Origin: Actinomycetota bacterium
Lineage (GTDB): Bacteria > Actinomycetota > Acidimicrobiia > Acidimicrobiales > CADCSY01
Direction: 5' to 3'
Length of the DNA: 37,129 bases
Assembly: GCA_016781135.1 (NCBI GenBank)
Contig: JADDQY010000089.1
Span: 1 to 37,129 of the forward strand
A model generated the notes under the pieces. That model saw only the letters and a program-made list of their open reading frames with translations, made no database searches and was not told where the DNA came from. A program made the position numbers and the translations under genes. This document shows, piece by piece, positions 1 to 8,972 of this stretch. The number at the start of each line of letters is the position of its first letter. The first letter of the stretch is position 1.

Positions 1-19
1 AAGCCCAGCTCAGGAGGGG

Positions 20-103
<84 letters not shown>

Positions 104-166
104 GAGTGCCAGCCCGCCAGGGTAGCCGCAGGCCGTCGTACCGTTCTTCCGAGAAAGGGGGCTGGG

Positions 167-172
167 TACACT
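167..172 (+). promoter_or_regulatory. Candidate -10 element for the fhaA-pknB operon
   Basis: TACACT lies so that a start site 7 nt after its last base falls on the GTG at 179, so the operon may be transcribed as a leaderless mRNA. There is no convincing -35 element. This is inference from spacing, and the same TAnnnT-to-start geometry recurs before crgA, otsA and other genes in the window. Confidence 0.4.
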
Positions 173-178
173 CCCGCC

Positions 179-838
179 GTGGGACTGAAAGGCTTCGAGC
201 GGCGCCTCGAGCGGCTGGTCGAAGGGGCTTTCGCTCGCGCCTTCAAGAGCTCTCTCCGCCCCGTCGAGCTCGGCCGGCGCCTCGTGCGGGAGATGGACCA
301 CCAGCGGACGGTCAACGTGCAGGGTGCGATGGCCGCCCCCAACGACTTCACCGTCACCGTCGGCCCCGAGGACAACACCCAGTTCGCCGAGATCGGCGAC
401 AGCCTGTCGCAGTCGCTGGCCGACGCCGCTCGCGACCACGCCCGCGAAGAGGGCTACGTGTTCATGGGCCCCGTCGAGGTGCACCTCGAGGTCGACCCTG
501 AGCTCGGCCCCGGATCGTTCAGCCTGTCGGCCCGCTTCAAGGAGGGCGTGGCCGGTACTGCCGGAGGCTCCTTGCTGCTCCCCGACGGGACGCGCATCGC
601 CCTGGCCGACGCTGTTGCCACCATTGGGCGGTCCCCCGACTGCACCGTGCACCTGGCCGACTCCAGCGTCAGCCGGCGCCACGCGGAGCTACGTCCGGCA
701 GGAGACGGCTGGGCCCTCGTCGACCTGGGCTCCACCAACGGCACCCGGGTGAACGGAGCCACGGTCACCGAGCGCAGGCTCAAAGACGGTGACGCCGTCT
801 CCGTCGGCGACGTCCAGCTCCGCTTCGAAGCTTCCTAG
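179..838 (+). CDS. fhaA: FhaA-type protein: DUF3662 domain + C-terminal FHA domain
   Basis: Cytoplasmic phosphothreonine-reading adaptor of the PknB/PstP system. Residues 1-120 match the DUF3662 (FhaA N-terminal) domain, with GLKGFERRLERLVEGAFARA at the start and the PVELGRRLVREM motif. Residues about 135-218 form an FHA domain with the conserved GRSPDCTVHL, S-SRRHAEL and LGSTNGTRVNG motifs. At 219 aa it lacks the long linker seen in the mycobacterial protein. In mycobacteria FhaA binds phosphorylated envelope regulators; the same role here is inferred from domain and position. GTG start, with no Shine-Dalgarno sequence. First gene of a tightly packed operon, 6 nt before fhaB. Confidence 0.9.
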   Translation: MGLKGFERRLERLVEGAFARAFKSSLRPVELGRRLVREMDHQRTVNVQGAMAAPNDFTVTVGPEDNTQFAEIGDSLSQSLADAARDHAREEGYVFMGPVEVHLEVDPELGPGSFSLSARFKEGVAGTAGGSLLLPDGTRIALADAVATIGRSPDCTVHLADSSVSRRHAELRPAGDGWALVDLGSTNGTRVNGATVTERRLKDGDAVSVGDVQLRFEAS

Positions 839-844
839 CCCGAC

Positions 845-1306
845 GTGCCCGAGTCTCTTCTGACCATCCTCAAGCTCTGCGCCCTCGCGCTGCTCTACCT
901 GTTCTTCCTCCGGGTCCTGCGGGCGGTGTGGGCGGAGATGCAGCCCCCGTCGATGGTTGGCGCACCGGGAGCTGCCGAGCGGGCGGCTCGGACCGCTGCC
1001 CCCCGGGACACCAGATCTTCGACCAAGCTGGCCGTCGTGGAGCCGTCCGAGCTCAGGGGTCGCACGTACGGGCTGGGCGAAGAGCTCACGGTGGGCCGGG
1101 CCGCCGGATGCCAGGTAACCCTCGACGACAGCTACGTCTCCCAGCTTCATGCCCGCATCTTCCGTCGGGACGGGGTCTTCTACGTCGAGGACCTCGGCTC
1201 CACCAACGGCACCTTCCTCAACACCCAGAAGGTCTCGGCTCCGGTGGCGATGAAGCGGGGCGACCGGCTCAAGATCGGCTCGACCGTCATGGAGCTGACG
1301 AGTTGA
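845..1306 (+). CDS. fhaB: FhaB/FipA-type membrane-anchored FHA protein
   Basis: A 153-aa protein with one N-terminal transmembrane helix (about residues 4-27, rich in Leu/Ala/Phe), a short linker, and a C-terminal FHA domain (about 75-150) with VGRAAGCQVTLDDSYVS and the DLGSTNGTFLN signature. This matches FhaB (FipA), which binds phosphothreonine made by PknA/PknB and links kinase signalling to septal and wall synthesis in mycobacteria. GTG start 6 nt after fhaA. Its stop codon overlaps the TTG start of pstP (TTGA). The operon position between fhaA and pstP is the conserved one. Confidence 0.9.
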   Translation: MPESLLTILKLCALALLYLFFLRVLRAVWAEMQPPSMVGAPGAAERAARTAAPRDTRSSTKLAVVEPSELRGRTYGLGEELTVGRAAGCQVTLDDSYVSQLHARIFRRDGVFYVEDLGSTNGTFLNTQKVSAPVAMKRGDRLKIGSTVMELTS

Positions 1307-2613
1307 CCTCGTTGCGGGCGGGAGCAGCGACCGACACCGGCCAGGTGCGGGCCAGCAACCAGGACGCCGTCCTGATGGCCGAGCCGGTGTTCGCCGTCGC
1401 CGACGGCATGGGTGGCCACGCCGCCGGCGAGATCGCCAGCCAGGTCGCCGTCGAATCCCTCCAGGAGGCCTCCGCCACCTCCCGGCGGGAACTGGTCGAG
1501 GTCGTTCAGCAGGCCAATCGAGCGGTATGGGAGCGAGCCGAAGCCGAGCCCGACCTGCGGGGCATGGGCACGACGATGTGCGTCGTGGCCCTGGTGCACG
1601 GAGCGGCCTCCGACGACGACCGGATCTTGGTGGCCAACGTGGGCGACTCGAGGGTCTACCAATTGCACGACGGCGACCTCGACCAGATCACCGACGACCA
1701 CAGCCTGGTCGAGGATCTGGTGCGTGAGGGCCGGCTCTCCCCCGACGAGGCTCGGAGCCACCCGCAGCGCAACATCCTCACCCGTGTCCTGGGCAACGAG
1801 CCCGAGGTCGAGGTCGACTCGTGGGAGATCATCCCCAACCGCGGCGACCGCTTCTTGTTGTGCAGCGACGGGCTGTTCAACGAGGTCGACGACGACCGCA
1901 TCGCCTCGGTGCTGCGCCGCCTGGCCGACCCCGACGACGCCGCCCGCGAGCTCGTGGCGCTGGCCAACCGGGGTGGTGGGCGGGACAACATCAGCGTCGT
2001 GGTGGTCGACGTGATCGACGACGACCACCACCGGGAAGCGGGCCGATCGGCGGTGGCGACGGCCACGGCCATGGGCGCCGGCGCGTTCCCCCCGACCCTG
2101 TCGACCTCGCTGACCGGGACGTTGCTCCCGGCACCGAGCGAGGCGGCGGTGGGGGCGACGGGGTCGGGCCCGGGCAGCGCCGGCGCCCCGCCACCTCGGT
2201 CCGGTTCCCGGCTGACCTGGCGTTCCGTGCTGTTCGTGTGCAGCGTCCTGCTGGTGCTGGGAGGTGCCGTGGCCGCAGTGGTGTGGTTCGCCCGGAGCAC
2301 GTACTACGTGGGCTTCGACGACGAGCAGGTGGCCATCTTCCGGGGCCGTCCCGGAGGGCTGCTGTGGATCCAGCCGGACCTGGCCGAGCGCACCGACCTG
2401 GCGCTCGACGAGGTTCCCCCCTCCCGGCGGGCCGCGATCGCCGCCGGCAAGGAGGAGTCCTCCCTCATCGAGGCGCGCCGCTACGTCGACAGCCTCCAGG
2501 AGCAGGCCGACGCCGAGCGCCGTCGCACCACCACCACAACGACCACGTCGTCGACCACCTCGACCACGACGGGAACCTCGACCACCACCCCGACCCCGAC
2601 GAGCACCCGGTGA
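1303..2613 (+). CDS. pstP: PP2C-family Ser/Thr protein phosphatase PstP
   Basis: 436 aa if translated from the TTG overlapping the fhaB stop. Residues about 5-240 are a PPM/PP2C domain: the metal-binding DGMGGHAAGE motif, GTT at GMGTTMCVV, VGDSRVY, DDHSLVEDLV, and the terminal GGGRDNISVVVVD. After a linker come one transmembrane helix (about 305-330), an extracytoplasmic part and a Thr/Ser-rich tail. PstP dephosphorylates PknB and its substrates. The next gene starts inside its stop (GTGA). No ATG or GTG fits the domain start, so TTG 1303 is preferred (TTG 1312 is the alternative). Confidence 0.9.
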   Translation: MTSLRAGAATDTGQVRASNQDAVLMAEPVFAVADGMGGHAAGEIASQVAVESLQEASATSRRELVEVVQQANRAVWERAEAEPDLRGMGTTMCVVALVHGAASDDDRILVANVGDSRVYQLHDGDLDQITDDHSLVEDLVREGRLSPDEARSHPQRNILTRVLGNEPEVEVDSWEIIPNRGDRFLLCSDGLFNEVDDDRIASVLRRLADPDDAARELVALANRGGGRDNISVVVVDVIDDDHHREAGRSAVATATAMGAGAFPPTLSTSLTGTLLPAPSEAAVGATGSGPGSAGAPPPRSGSRLTWRSVLFVCSVLLVLGGAVAAVVWFARSTYYVGFDDEQVAIFRGRPGGLLWIQPDLAERTDLALDEVPPSRRAAIAAGKEESSLIEARRYVDSLQEQADAERRRTTTTTTTSSTTSTTTGTSTTTPTPTSTR

Positions 2614-3929
2614 TCACCGAGCGGCGGCGCAATACCGAGCTCGGCCTGGTCGTGCTCGGCGCGACCATCACCGCGGCCATCTACACCCTGGCGAGCCTTG
2701 GTACGACCGCCGACCTTCCCGGTGACATCGGGCCGTTCCTCGGTGTCGTCCTGGCCCTGCTCGTCGGTGCCCATCTGGCCACCCGCCGGCTCGCCCCCGC
2801 CGGCGACGGCGTGCTGCTGCCCCTGGCCGGGTTGCTCAACGGCCTCGGCTACGTGTGGATCGCCCGCCTCGACGAGAACCTTGCCGCCCTCCAGGCCACC
2901 TGGACGGCGGTGGGCGTCATCGCCTTCGTCGCCACCCTGGTCGTGGTCCGTCGCACCCGCGACCTCGAGCGTTACCGGTACACCTTCATGCTGGTCGGTG
3001 TCGGGCTGCTGCTCATGCCGCTCCTGCCGATTGTCGGCAAGACCGTCAACGGCGCCCGCATCTGGGTGGGGGTCGGTCCCGTCAGCTTCCAGCCCGGCGA
3101 GTTCGCCAAGATCATCCTCGCCATCTTCTTCGCCTCGTACCTGGTGGAGAAGCGGGAGCTGCTGGGTATGGCCGCCAAGCGCTTCGGCCCACTCACCCTT
3201 CCCGAGCTCCGCCACTTCGGGCCCGTGCTGCTGGCCTGGGCCGCCTCCCTGGTGGTCATGACCGCGCAGCGCGACCTCGGATCGTCGCTGCTGTTCTTCG
3301 CCCTGTTCGTGGTCATGCTGTGGGTGGCCACCGAGCGGGCCTCGTACCTGGTCGTGAGCGGCGTCCTGTTCGCCGCCGGGGCCTTCGCCGCCTGGAGCGT
3401 GTTCAGCCACGTCCAGAACCGCATCTCGCTGTGGTTCGACCCCTGGGTGGACGTGTCCGGGCAGGGCTTCCAGGTGGTCCAGGCCACCTTCGCCCTGGCC
3501 TGGGGAGGGGTGGCCGGCACCGGGCCTGGGCTGGGCAGCCCCGATCGCATCCCCCTTGCCGAGACCGACTTCATCTTTGCTGCCATCGGTGAGGAGCTGG
3601 GGCTGCTGGGTGCCGCCGCCGTGCTCATCACCTACATCCTCATGATCGGGACCGGCCTGCGTATCGCTCTTCGGGCCCAGGTCCCGTTCAACAAGCTGCT
3701 GGCGGCCGGGCTCACCGCCATCCTCGGCATCCAGTCGTTCATCATCATCGGCGGCGTCATCCGCCTCGTGCCGCTCACCGGCATCACCTTGCCCTTCGTC
3801 TCCTACGGCGGGTCGTCGCTCATCGCCAACTACGTCCTGCTCGCCCTGCTCATCCGCATCTCCGACGACAACGCCGGCATCGAGACCCCCGGCCGACCCG
3901 TGTCGCTGTCGTCCGACGGAGGACCGTGA
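2610..3929 (+). CDS. rodA: RodA/FtsW/SpoVE-family peptidoglycan glycosyltransferase
   Basis: 439-aa polytopic membrane protein with about 10 hydrophobic segments and typical SEDS motifs: GKTVNGARIWVGVGPVSFQP and PGEFAKI in the first half, TAQRDLGSSLLFF in the middle, and the C-terminal LPFVSYGGSSLIANY. SEDS proteins polymerise lipid II glycan strands and pair with a class B penicillin-binding protein, which is the next gene. Being next to pbpA and pknB makes RodA more likely than the divisome FtsW. GTG start overlaps the pstP stop by 4 nt, and its own stop overlaps the pbpA start. Confidence 0.92.
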   Translation: MITERRRNTELGLVVLGATITAAIYTLASLGTTADLPGDIGPFLGVVLALLVGAHLATRRLAPAGDGVLLPLAGLLNGLGYVWIARLDENLAALQATWTAVGVIAFVATLVVVRRTRDLERYRYTFMLVGVGLLLMPLLPIVGKTVNGARIWVGVGPVSFQPGEFAKIILAIFFASYLVEKRELLGMAAKRFGPLTLPELRHFGPVLLAWAASLVVMTAQRDLGSSLLFFALFVVMLWVATERASYLVVSGVLFAAGAFAAWSVFSHVQNRISLWFDPWVDVSGQGFQVVQATFALAWGGVAGTGPGLGSPDRIPLAETDFIFAAIGEELGLLGAAAVLITYILMIGTGLRIALRAQVPFNKLLAAGLTAILGIQSFIIIGGVIRLVPLTGITLPFVSYGGSSLIANYVLLALLIRISDDNAGIETPGRPVSLSSDGGP

Positions 3930-5386
3930 ACCGCCAGATCCGCCGGCTGGGCGTCGCCCTGCTGGTGCTCTACGGCGCTCTGTTCGTCCAGCTCAACGTC
4001 ATCCAGGTCCTTCGGGCCGACGCCTACAACGACAACCCCAACAACACCCGGGCCATCGTCCGTGACTTCAACCAGCCCCGGGGCCAGATTCTCGCCGCCG
4101 ACGGCACCGTGCTCGCCCGCTCGGTGCCCACCGAGGGTGGCCAGTTCGAGCGACGCCGGGAGTACCCCGAGGGCGAGCTGTTCGGGCACGTGACCGGCTA
4201 CTTCTCGTTCATTGCCGGTGCCGACGGGGTCGAGCGCACCTACAACGACGCCCTGGCCGGGCGTGCCGACGCCACCTCGGCCGACGACTTCGGAGAGCTG
4301 CTCCTGGGCGAGTCGCAGGTCGGTGATGTACGCCTCACCATCCCCACCGAGGTGCAGCGGGTGGCTCGCGACAGCCTGGGCGATCGACCCGGCTCGGTGG
4401 TGGCGCTCGACCCTCGCACCGGCGCCGTCCTCGCCCTGTGGAGCTTCCCCAGCTACGACCCCACGGTCATCTCGTCGGTCGACATCGACGCCGCACAACA
4501 GGCCCGGACCGAGCTGTTGGCGAACCAGGCCAACCCCATGCTCGCCCGCAGCTTCCGGGAGACCTACTTCCCGGGCTCGACGTTCAAGGTGGTGACCGCC
4601 TCGGCCGGGCTCTCCAAGGGCATGGTCAGCGTGCAGTCTCCGGTCTACCCCAGCAGCTCGGCGTACGTCCCGCCGCTCACCCGCAACCCCATCAACAACT
4701 TCGGGGGCAGCGTCTGCGGGGGCACGCTGTTCGACATCCTCCGGGTGTCCTGCAACACCGCGTTCGCCCAGATGGGGGTGGACGTCGGGCCAGAGGACCT
4801 CGTCGCCCAGGCCGAGGACTTCGGCTTCAACCAGGTGCCGCCCCTCGACCTCCCGGGGGTGGCACCTTCACCGATCGGCGACGCCGGGTCGTTCGAGGGA
4901 AACACCCCGGTGCTGGCCATGACCGCCATCGGGCAGAACGCGATCCGGGCCACGCCGCTGCAGATGGCTTTGGTGGCGGCCGGCGTGGCTAGCGGCGGCA
5001 AGGTCGTCACCCCCCACGTCATGGACGAGATCCGCGACCAGGAGGGCCAGGTCGTGCGGCGGTGGGAGCCGTCGGCGTGGACTCGGGCGACCAGCCCTGA
5101 GGTGGCGACCACCGTACGCGACGCCATGGTCGAGGTGGTGGAGCAGGGCACGGCCACCCGCCTGGCCGTACCCGGTGTGACCACCGCGGGCAAGACCGGG
5201 ACCGCCCAGCTGGGCAACGGCCTCTCCCACGCCTGGATCATCGGCTTCGCCCCCGCCGAGGCCCCTCGGGTAGCGGTGGCCGTGATCGTCGAGGCCCAGC
5301 CCGGGGCGAGCGAGCAGACCGGCGGCAGGGTCGCGGCTCCCATCGCCCAGGCGGTCCTGGGCACCGCGCTCGAGGCGACGGCGTAG
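3926..5386 (+). CDS. pbpA: Class B penicillin-binding protein PbpA (D,D-transpeptidase)
   Basis: 486 aa. One N-terminal membrane anchor (about 7-28) is followed by a dimerisation region containing the RGQILAADGTVLA motif and the transpeptidase domain. The catalytic motifs are present: S218-T-F-K, S275-C-N and K423-T-G-T-A-Q. It cross-links peptidoglycan outside the membrane, probably with the SEDS protein encoded immediately upstream (4-nt GTGA overlap). In mycobacteria the PbpA-RodA pair acts in polar growth and division under PknB control, and the same arrangement is kept here. Length and domain order are normal. Confidence 0.93.
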   Translation: MNRQIRRLGVALLVLYGALFVQLNVIQVLRADAYNDNPNNTRAIVRDFNQPRGQILAADGTVLARSVPTEGGQFERRREYPEGELFGHVTGYFSFIAGADGVERTYNDALAGRADATSADDFGELLLGESQVGDVRLTIPTEVQRVARDSLGDRPGSVVALDPRTGAVLALWSFPSYDPTVISSVDIDAAQQARTELLANQANPMLARSFRETYFPGSTFKVVTASAGLSKGMVSVQSPVYPSSSAYVPPLTRNPINNFGGSVCGGTLFDILRVSCNTAFAQMGVDVGPEDLVAQAEDFGFNQVPPLDLPGVAPSPIGDAGSFEGNTPVLAMTAIGQNAIRATPLQMALVAAGVASGGKVVTPHVMDEIRDQEGQVVRRWEPSAWTRATSPEVATTVRDAMVEVVEQGTATRLAVPGVTTAGKTGTAQLGNGLSHAWIIGFAPAEAPRVAVAVIVEAQPGASEQTGGRVAAPIAQAVLGTALEATA

Positions 5387-5397
5387 TCTGAGTCGCC

Positions 5398-7239
<1,842 letters not shown>

Positions 7240-7247
7240 CGGGTCCT

Positions 7248-7844
7248 TCAGGCCTCCGCAGGGACGGGAGCGGCTCGGCCGAGGAAGTTGGCCAACAGGT
7301 CGTGGCCCGACGAGGTGAGGATCGACTCGGGGTGGAACTGCACCCCTTCGACGTCGAGCTCCCGGTGGCGCAGCCCCATGATCACGCCGTCGTCGGTCTC
7401 GGCGCTCACCTCGAGCACGTGGGGGAGGCTGGCCCGCTCGACGACCAGGGAGTGGTAGCGGGTGGCCTCGAAGGGGTTGGGAACGCCCGTGAACACCCCC
7501 CGTCCGTCGTGGTGGACCATCGAGGTGCGGCCGTGCACCACCTGAGGAGCCCGCACCACCCGGCCGCCGTAGAGCTGGCCGATGCACTGGTGGCCCAGGC
7601 ATACGCCGAGCACCGGTACCCGTCCGGCCAGTTGGCCGATGACCTTGTTGGACGACCCGGCGTCCTCGGGACGACCGGGCCCGGGGGACACGAGCACCGC
7701 GTCGGGCGCCAGCTCGTCGACCCGGGCGAGGTCGAGGGCGTCGTGGCGGTGTACCAGCGGCGTGGCGCCGAGCTCACCCAGGTACTGCGCCAGGTTGAAC
7801 ACGAACGAGTCGTAGTTGTCGACGATCAGCACCCGGGGTCCCAC
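7248..7844 (-). CDS. Anthranilate/aminodeoxychorismate synthase glutamine amidotransferase subunit
   Basis: 198-aa class I glutamine amidotransferase. The nucleophile motif is GVCLGHQ (Cys82) and the His/Glu pair lies in VQFHPES. The PGPGRPEDAG oxyanion segment and the N-terminus RVLIVDNYDSFVFNL are typical of TrpG/PabA. It frees ammonia from glutamine for chorismate amination. Sequence alone does not tell TrpG from PabA, and the synthase partner is not in the window. In mycobacteria trpG sits at the same place next to pknB. GTG 7844 is chosen because it directly precedes the conserved N-terminus. It converges on pknB with an 8-nt gap. Confidence 0.88.
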   Translation of the reverse strand: MGPRVLIVDNYDSFVFNLAQYLGELGATPLVHRHDALDLARVDELAPDAVLVSPGPGRPEDAGSSNKVIGQLAGRVPVLGVCLGHQCIGQLYGGRVVRAPQVVHGRTSMVHHDGRGVFTGVPNPFEATRYHSLVVERASLPHVLEVSAETDDGVIMGLRHRELDVEGVQFHPESILTSSGHDLLANFLGRAAPVPAEA

Positions 7845-7950
7845 CGGCCCGACGCTACCGCCGATGTCCGCCGGCCCCCTCCACTCGCCTTTCTCCGTCG
7901 GTTCGCTCAGCGCCCCCGTCCAGGCCACGAAGAACAGGACGACGAGGGCG

Positions 7951-8148
7951 TCAGCCGTCGTCGGTGTCGGCCAGGAGGTGGGAGGCCTTCTCGATGGCGC
8001 GGCGAGCTCGGGCCAAGCGTTTCTCGTCGACCGGAAGCTCGGTGCCCCCGGCTTCGATCGACTCCCGCAGGCGGATGATGGCCAGGTCGGCCAGCTCCTC
8101 GGCGATGCCGTCGAGGCGCTGGCGGATGTCGTCGAACTCCCCGGCCAC
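7951..8148 (-). CDS. Small conserved-type protein, unknown function
   Basis: 65 aa from GTG 8148, acidic and helical (about 5-60), with the pattern EFDDIRQRLDGIAEELADLA and a C-terminal DEKRLARARRAIEKASHLL. No cysteines, membrane segment or known motif is visible. It resembles a short coiled-coil protein. It lies between trpG/pabA and the divergent crgA and probably shares a promoter with trpG. Gene status is supported by position, GC-rich third codon positions and lack of a competing frame. Function unknown. Confidence 0.6.
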   Translation of the reverse strand: MAGEFDDIRQRLDGIAEELADLAIIRLRESIEAGGTELPVDEKRLARARRAIEKASHLLADTDDG

Positions 8149-8202
8149 CGGTGCGAACCTACCCTGGGCACGAGCGGCGCTCCCTCCGTATGCTCTGGGC
8201 CC

Positions 8203-8544
8203 ATGGGCAAGCGAGCACCGAGCAGGCGTCAGCCGTCGACCGGGCGCACGACGCCCAGGGCCCGGGCCAACGCGCCGGCGACGAAGAGCCCGGGGACCAA
8301 GGGGACGGTCCCGACCGAGCGGAGGGCCAGGCCGTCGAACCGCTACACCCCACCGATCCGCAAGGAGCAAAAGGTCAGCCCCCGCTGGGTCCCGGTGCTG
8401 CTGTTCGTGTTCCTCCTCAGCGGTGCCGCCATCATCGTCCTCAACTACCTGGCGGTCCTGCCGGGCGACGCCGACAACCGCTACCTCCTGCTCGGCCTCG
8501 CCCTCATCACCGGTGGCTTCATCACGGCCACGAAGTACCACTGA
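8203..8544 (+). CDS. crgA: Cell division protein CrgA
   Basis: 113 aa. A basic, Pro/Arg/Thr-rich cytoplasmic N-terminus (about 1-60) is followed by a two-helix membrane domain (about 68-90 and 97-110), with the CrgA-typical SPRWVPVLLFVFLLSG entry, NYL, and the ending LGLALITGGFITATKY. CrgA recruits FtsI and other divisome proteins and modulates Z-ring placement in actinobacteria. Proximity to the pknB operon is conserved. ATG 8203 follows a TATGCT -10-like element at 8189-8194, giving a nearly leaderless transcript. The N-terminus is longer than in mycobacteria. Confidence 0.9.
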   Translation: MGKRAPSRRQPSTGRTTPRARANAPATKSPGTKGTVPTERRARPSNRYTPPIRKEQKVSPRWVPVLLFVFLLSGAAIIVLNYLAVLPGDADNRYLLLGLALITGGFITATKYH

Positions 8545-8571
8545 CTCCTCGCCGTCGAACCAGCGGTTGGA

Positions 8572-8585
8572 TTACAGCGCTGTAA
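8572..8585. promoter_or_regulatory. Perfect 14-bp palindrome TTACAGCGCTGTAA
   Basis: A perfect 14-bp inverted repeat without spacer in the short gap between the converging crgA and 8623-8877 genes. It looks like a binding site for a dimeric protein, but its place downstream of both genes makes an operator role unclear. It might add to termination or be a chromosome-organisation site. Confidence 0.35.
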
Positions 8586-8589
8586 CTCT

Positions 8590-8614
8590 CCCCAGGTTTG
8601 TCCACAACCTGGGG
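8590..8614. terminator. Hairpin between convergent genes, loop carrying a DnaA-box-like TTGTCCACA
   Basis: A perfect 9-bp stem (CCCCAGGTT with AACCTGGGG) closes a 7-nt loop. It lies 45 nt after the crgA stop and 8 nt beyond the opposing gene's stop, so it can serve as a bidirectional terminator, though neither side has a T run. Bases 8598-8606 read TTGTCCACA, the favoured DnaA box of high-GC actinobacteria. Confidence 0.6.
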
Positions 8615-8622
8615 ACGACCGG

Positions 8623-8877
8623 TCACTCGGCGGGAACGACGAGCTCCATCTCGTCCATGCAGTGGCGTGGCGGCGCGGGGTCCTCGGAGACCGCGGCCTG
8701 GACCCGCAGCTCCATCCCGCACGACGAGCACCGGTAGGTGAGCTTCACCCGCCGCATCTCGCCGGTCGGCGGAGGAGCGGGGACGGGCCGGGCCAAGGAC
8801 CCGAGTACGGCGAAGCCGATCTTGAAGATGAGGTAGCCGACCGCCAGGGCCAGCACCACGTTGAGCACGGTGCCCAT
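8623..8877 (-). CDS. Small membrane protein with C-terminal zinc-ribbon-like segment
   Basis: 84 aa. One N-terminal transmembrane helix (about 3-28) is followed by a Pro-rich linker and a cytoplasmic tail with CSSCG (about 50-54) and a later HC (about 72-73). This spacing fits a degenerate zinc ribbon, also seen in small actinobacterial proteins ending in a HCxxEMELV-like pattern. Function unknown. It reads toward crgA. A TACGCT -10-like element (8889-8894, minus strand) lies 11 nt before the ATG. Confidence 0.65.
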   Translation of the reverse strand: MGTVLNVVLALAVGYLIFKIGFAVLGSLARPVPAPPPTGEMRRVKLTYRCSSCGMELRVQAAVSEDPAPPRHCMDEMELVVPAE

Positions 8878-8972
8878 GGGTGATGCCGAGCGTACCGGCG
8901 GAAGCTCCTCGCTTCTCCACCTCTGCCACGTCGGCGACGGCTGCGCCCGCCCCAGCGTTGGCGGACCTTCGC

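Noticed and set aside
2481..2608. Thr/Ser/Pro-rich repeat-like DNA at the pstP end
   Set aside because: Codes the low-complexity tail of PstP in frame; the similar tract at 7100-7200 is the PknB tail. Not an independent repeat element.
7302..8078. Plus-strand frame of 258 codons opposite trpG/pabA
   Set aside because: Shadow of the amidotransferase gene; His/Val-rich composition of an antisense high-GC frame and no motif.
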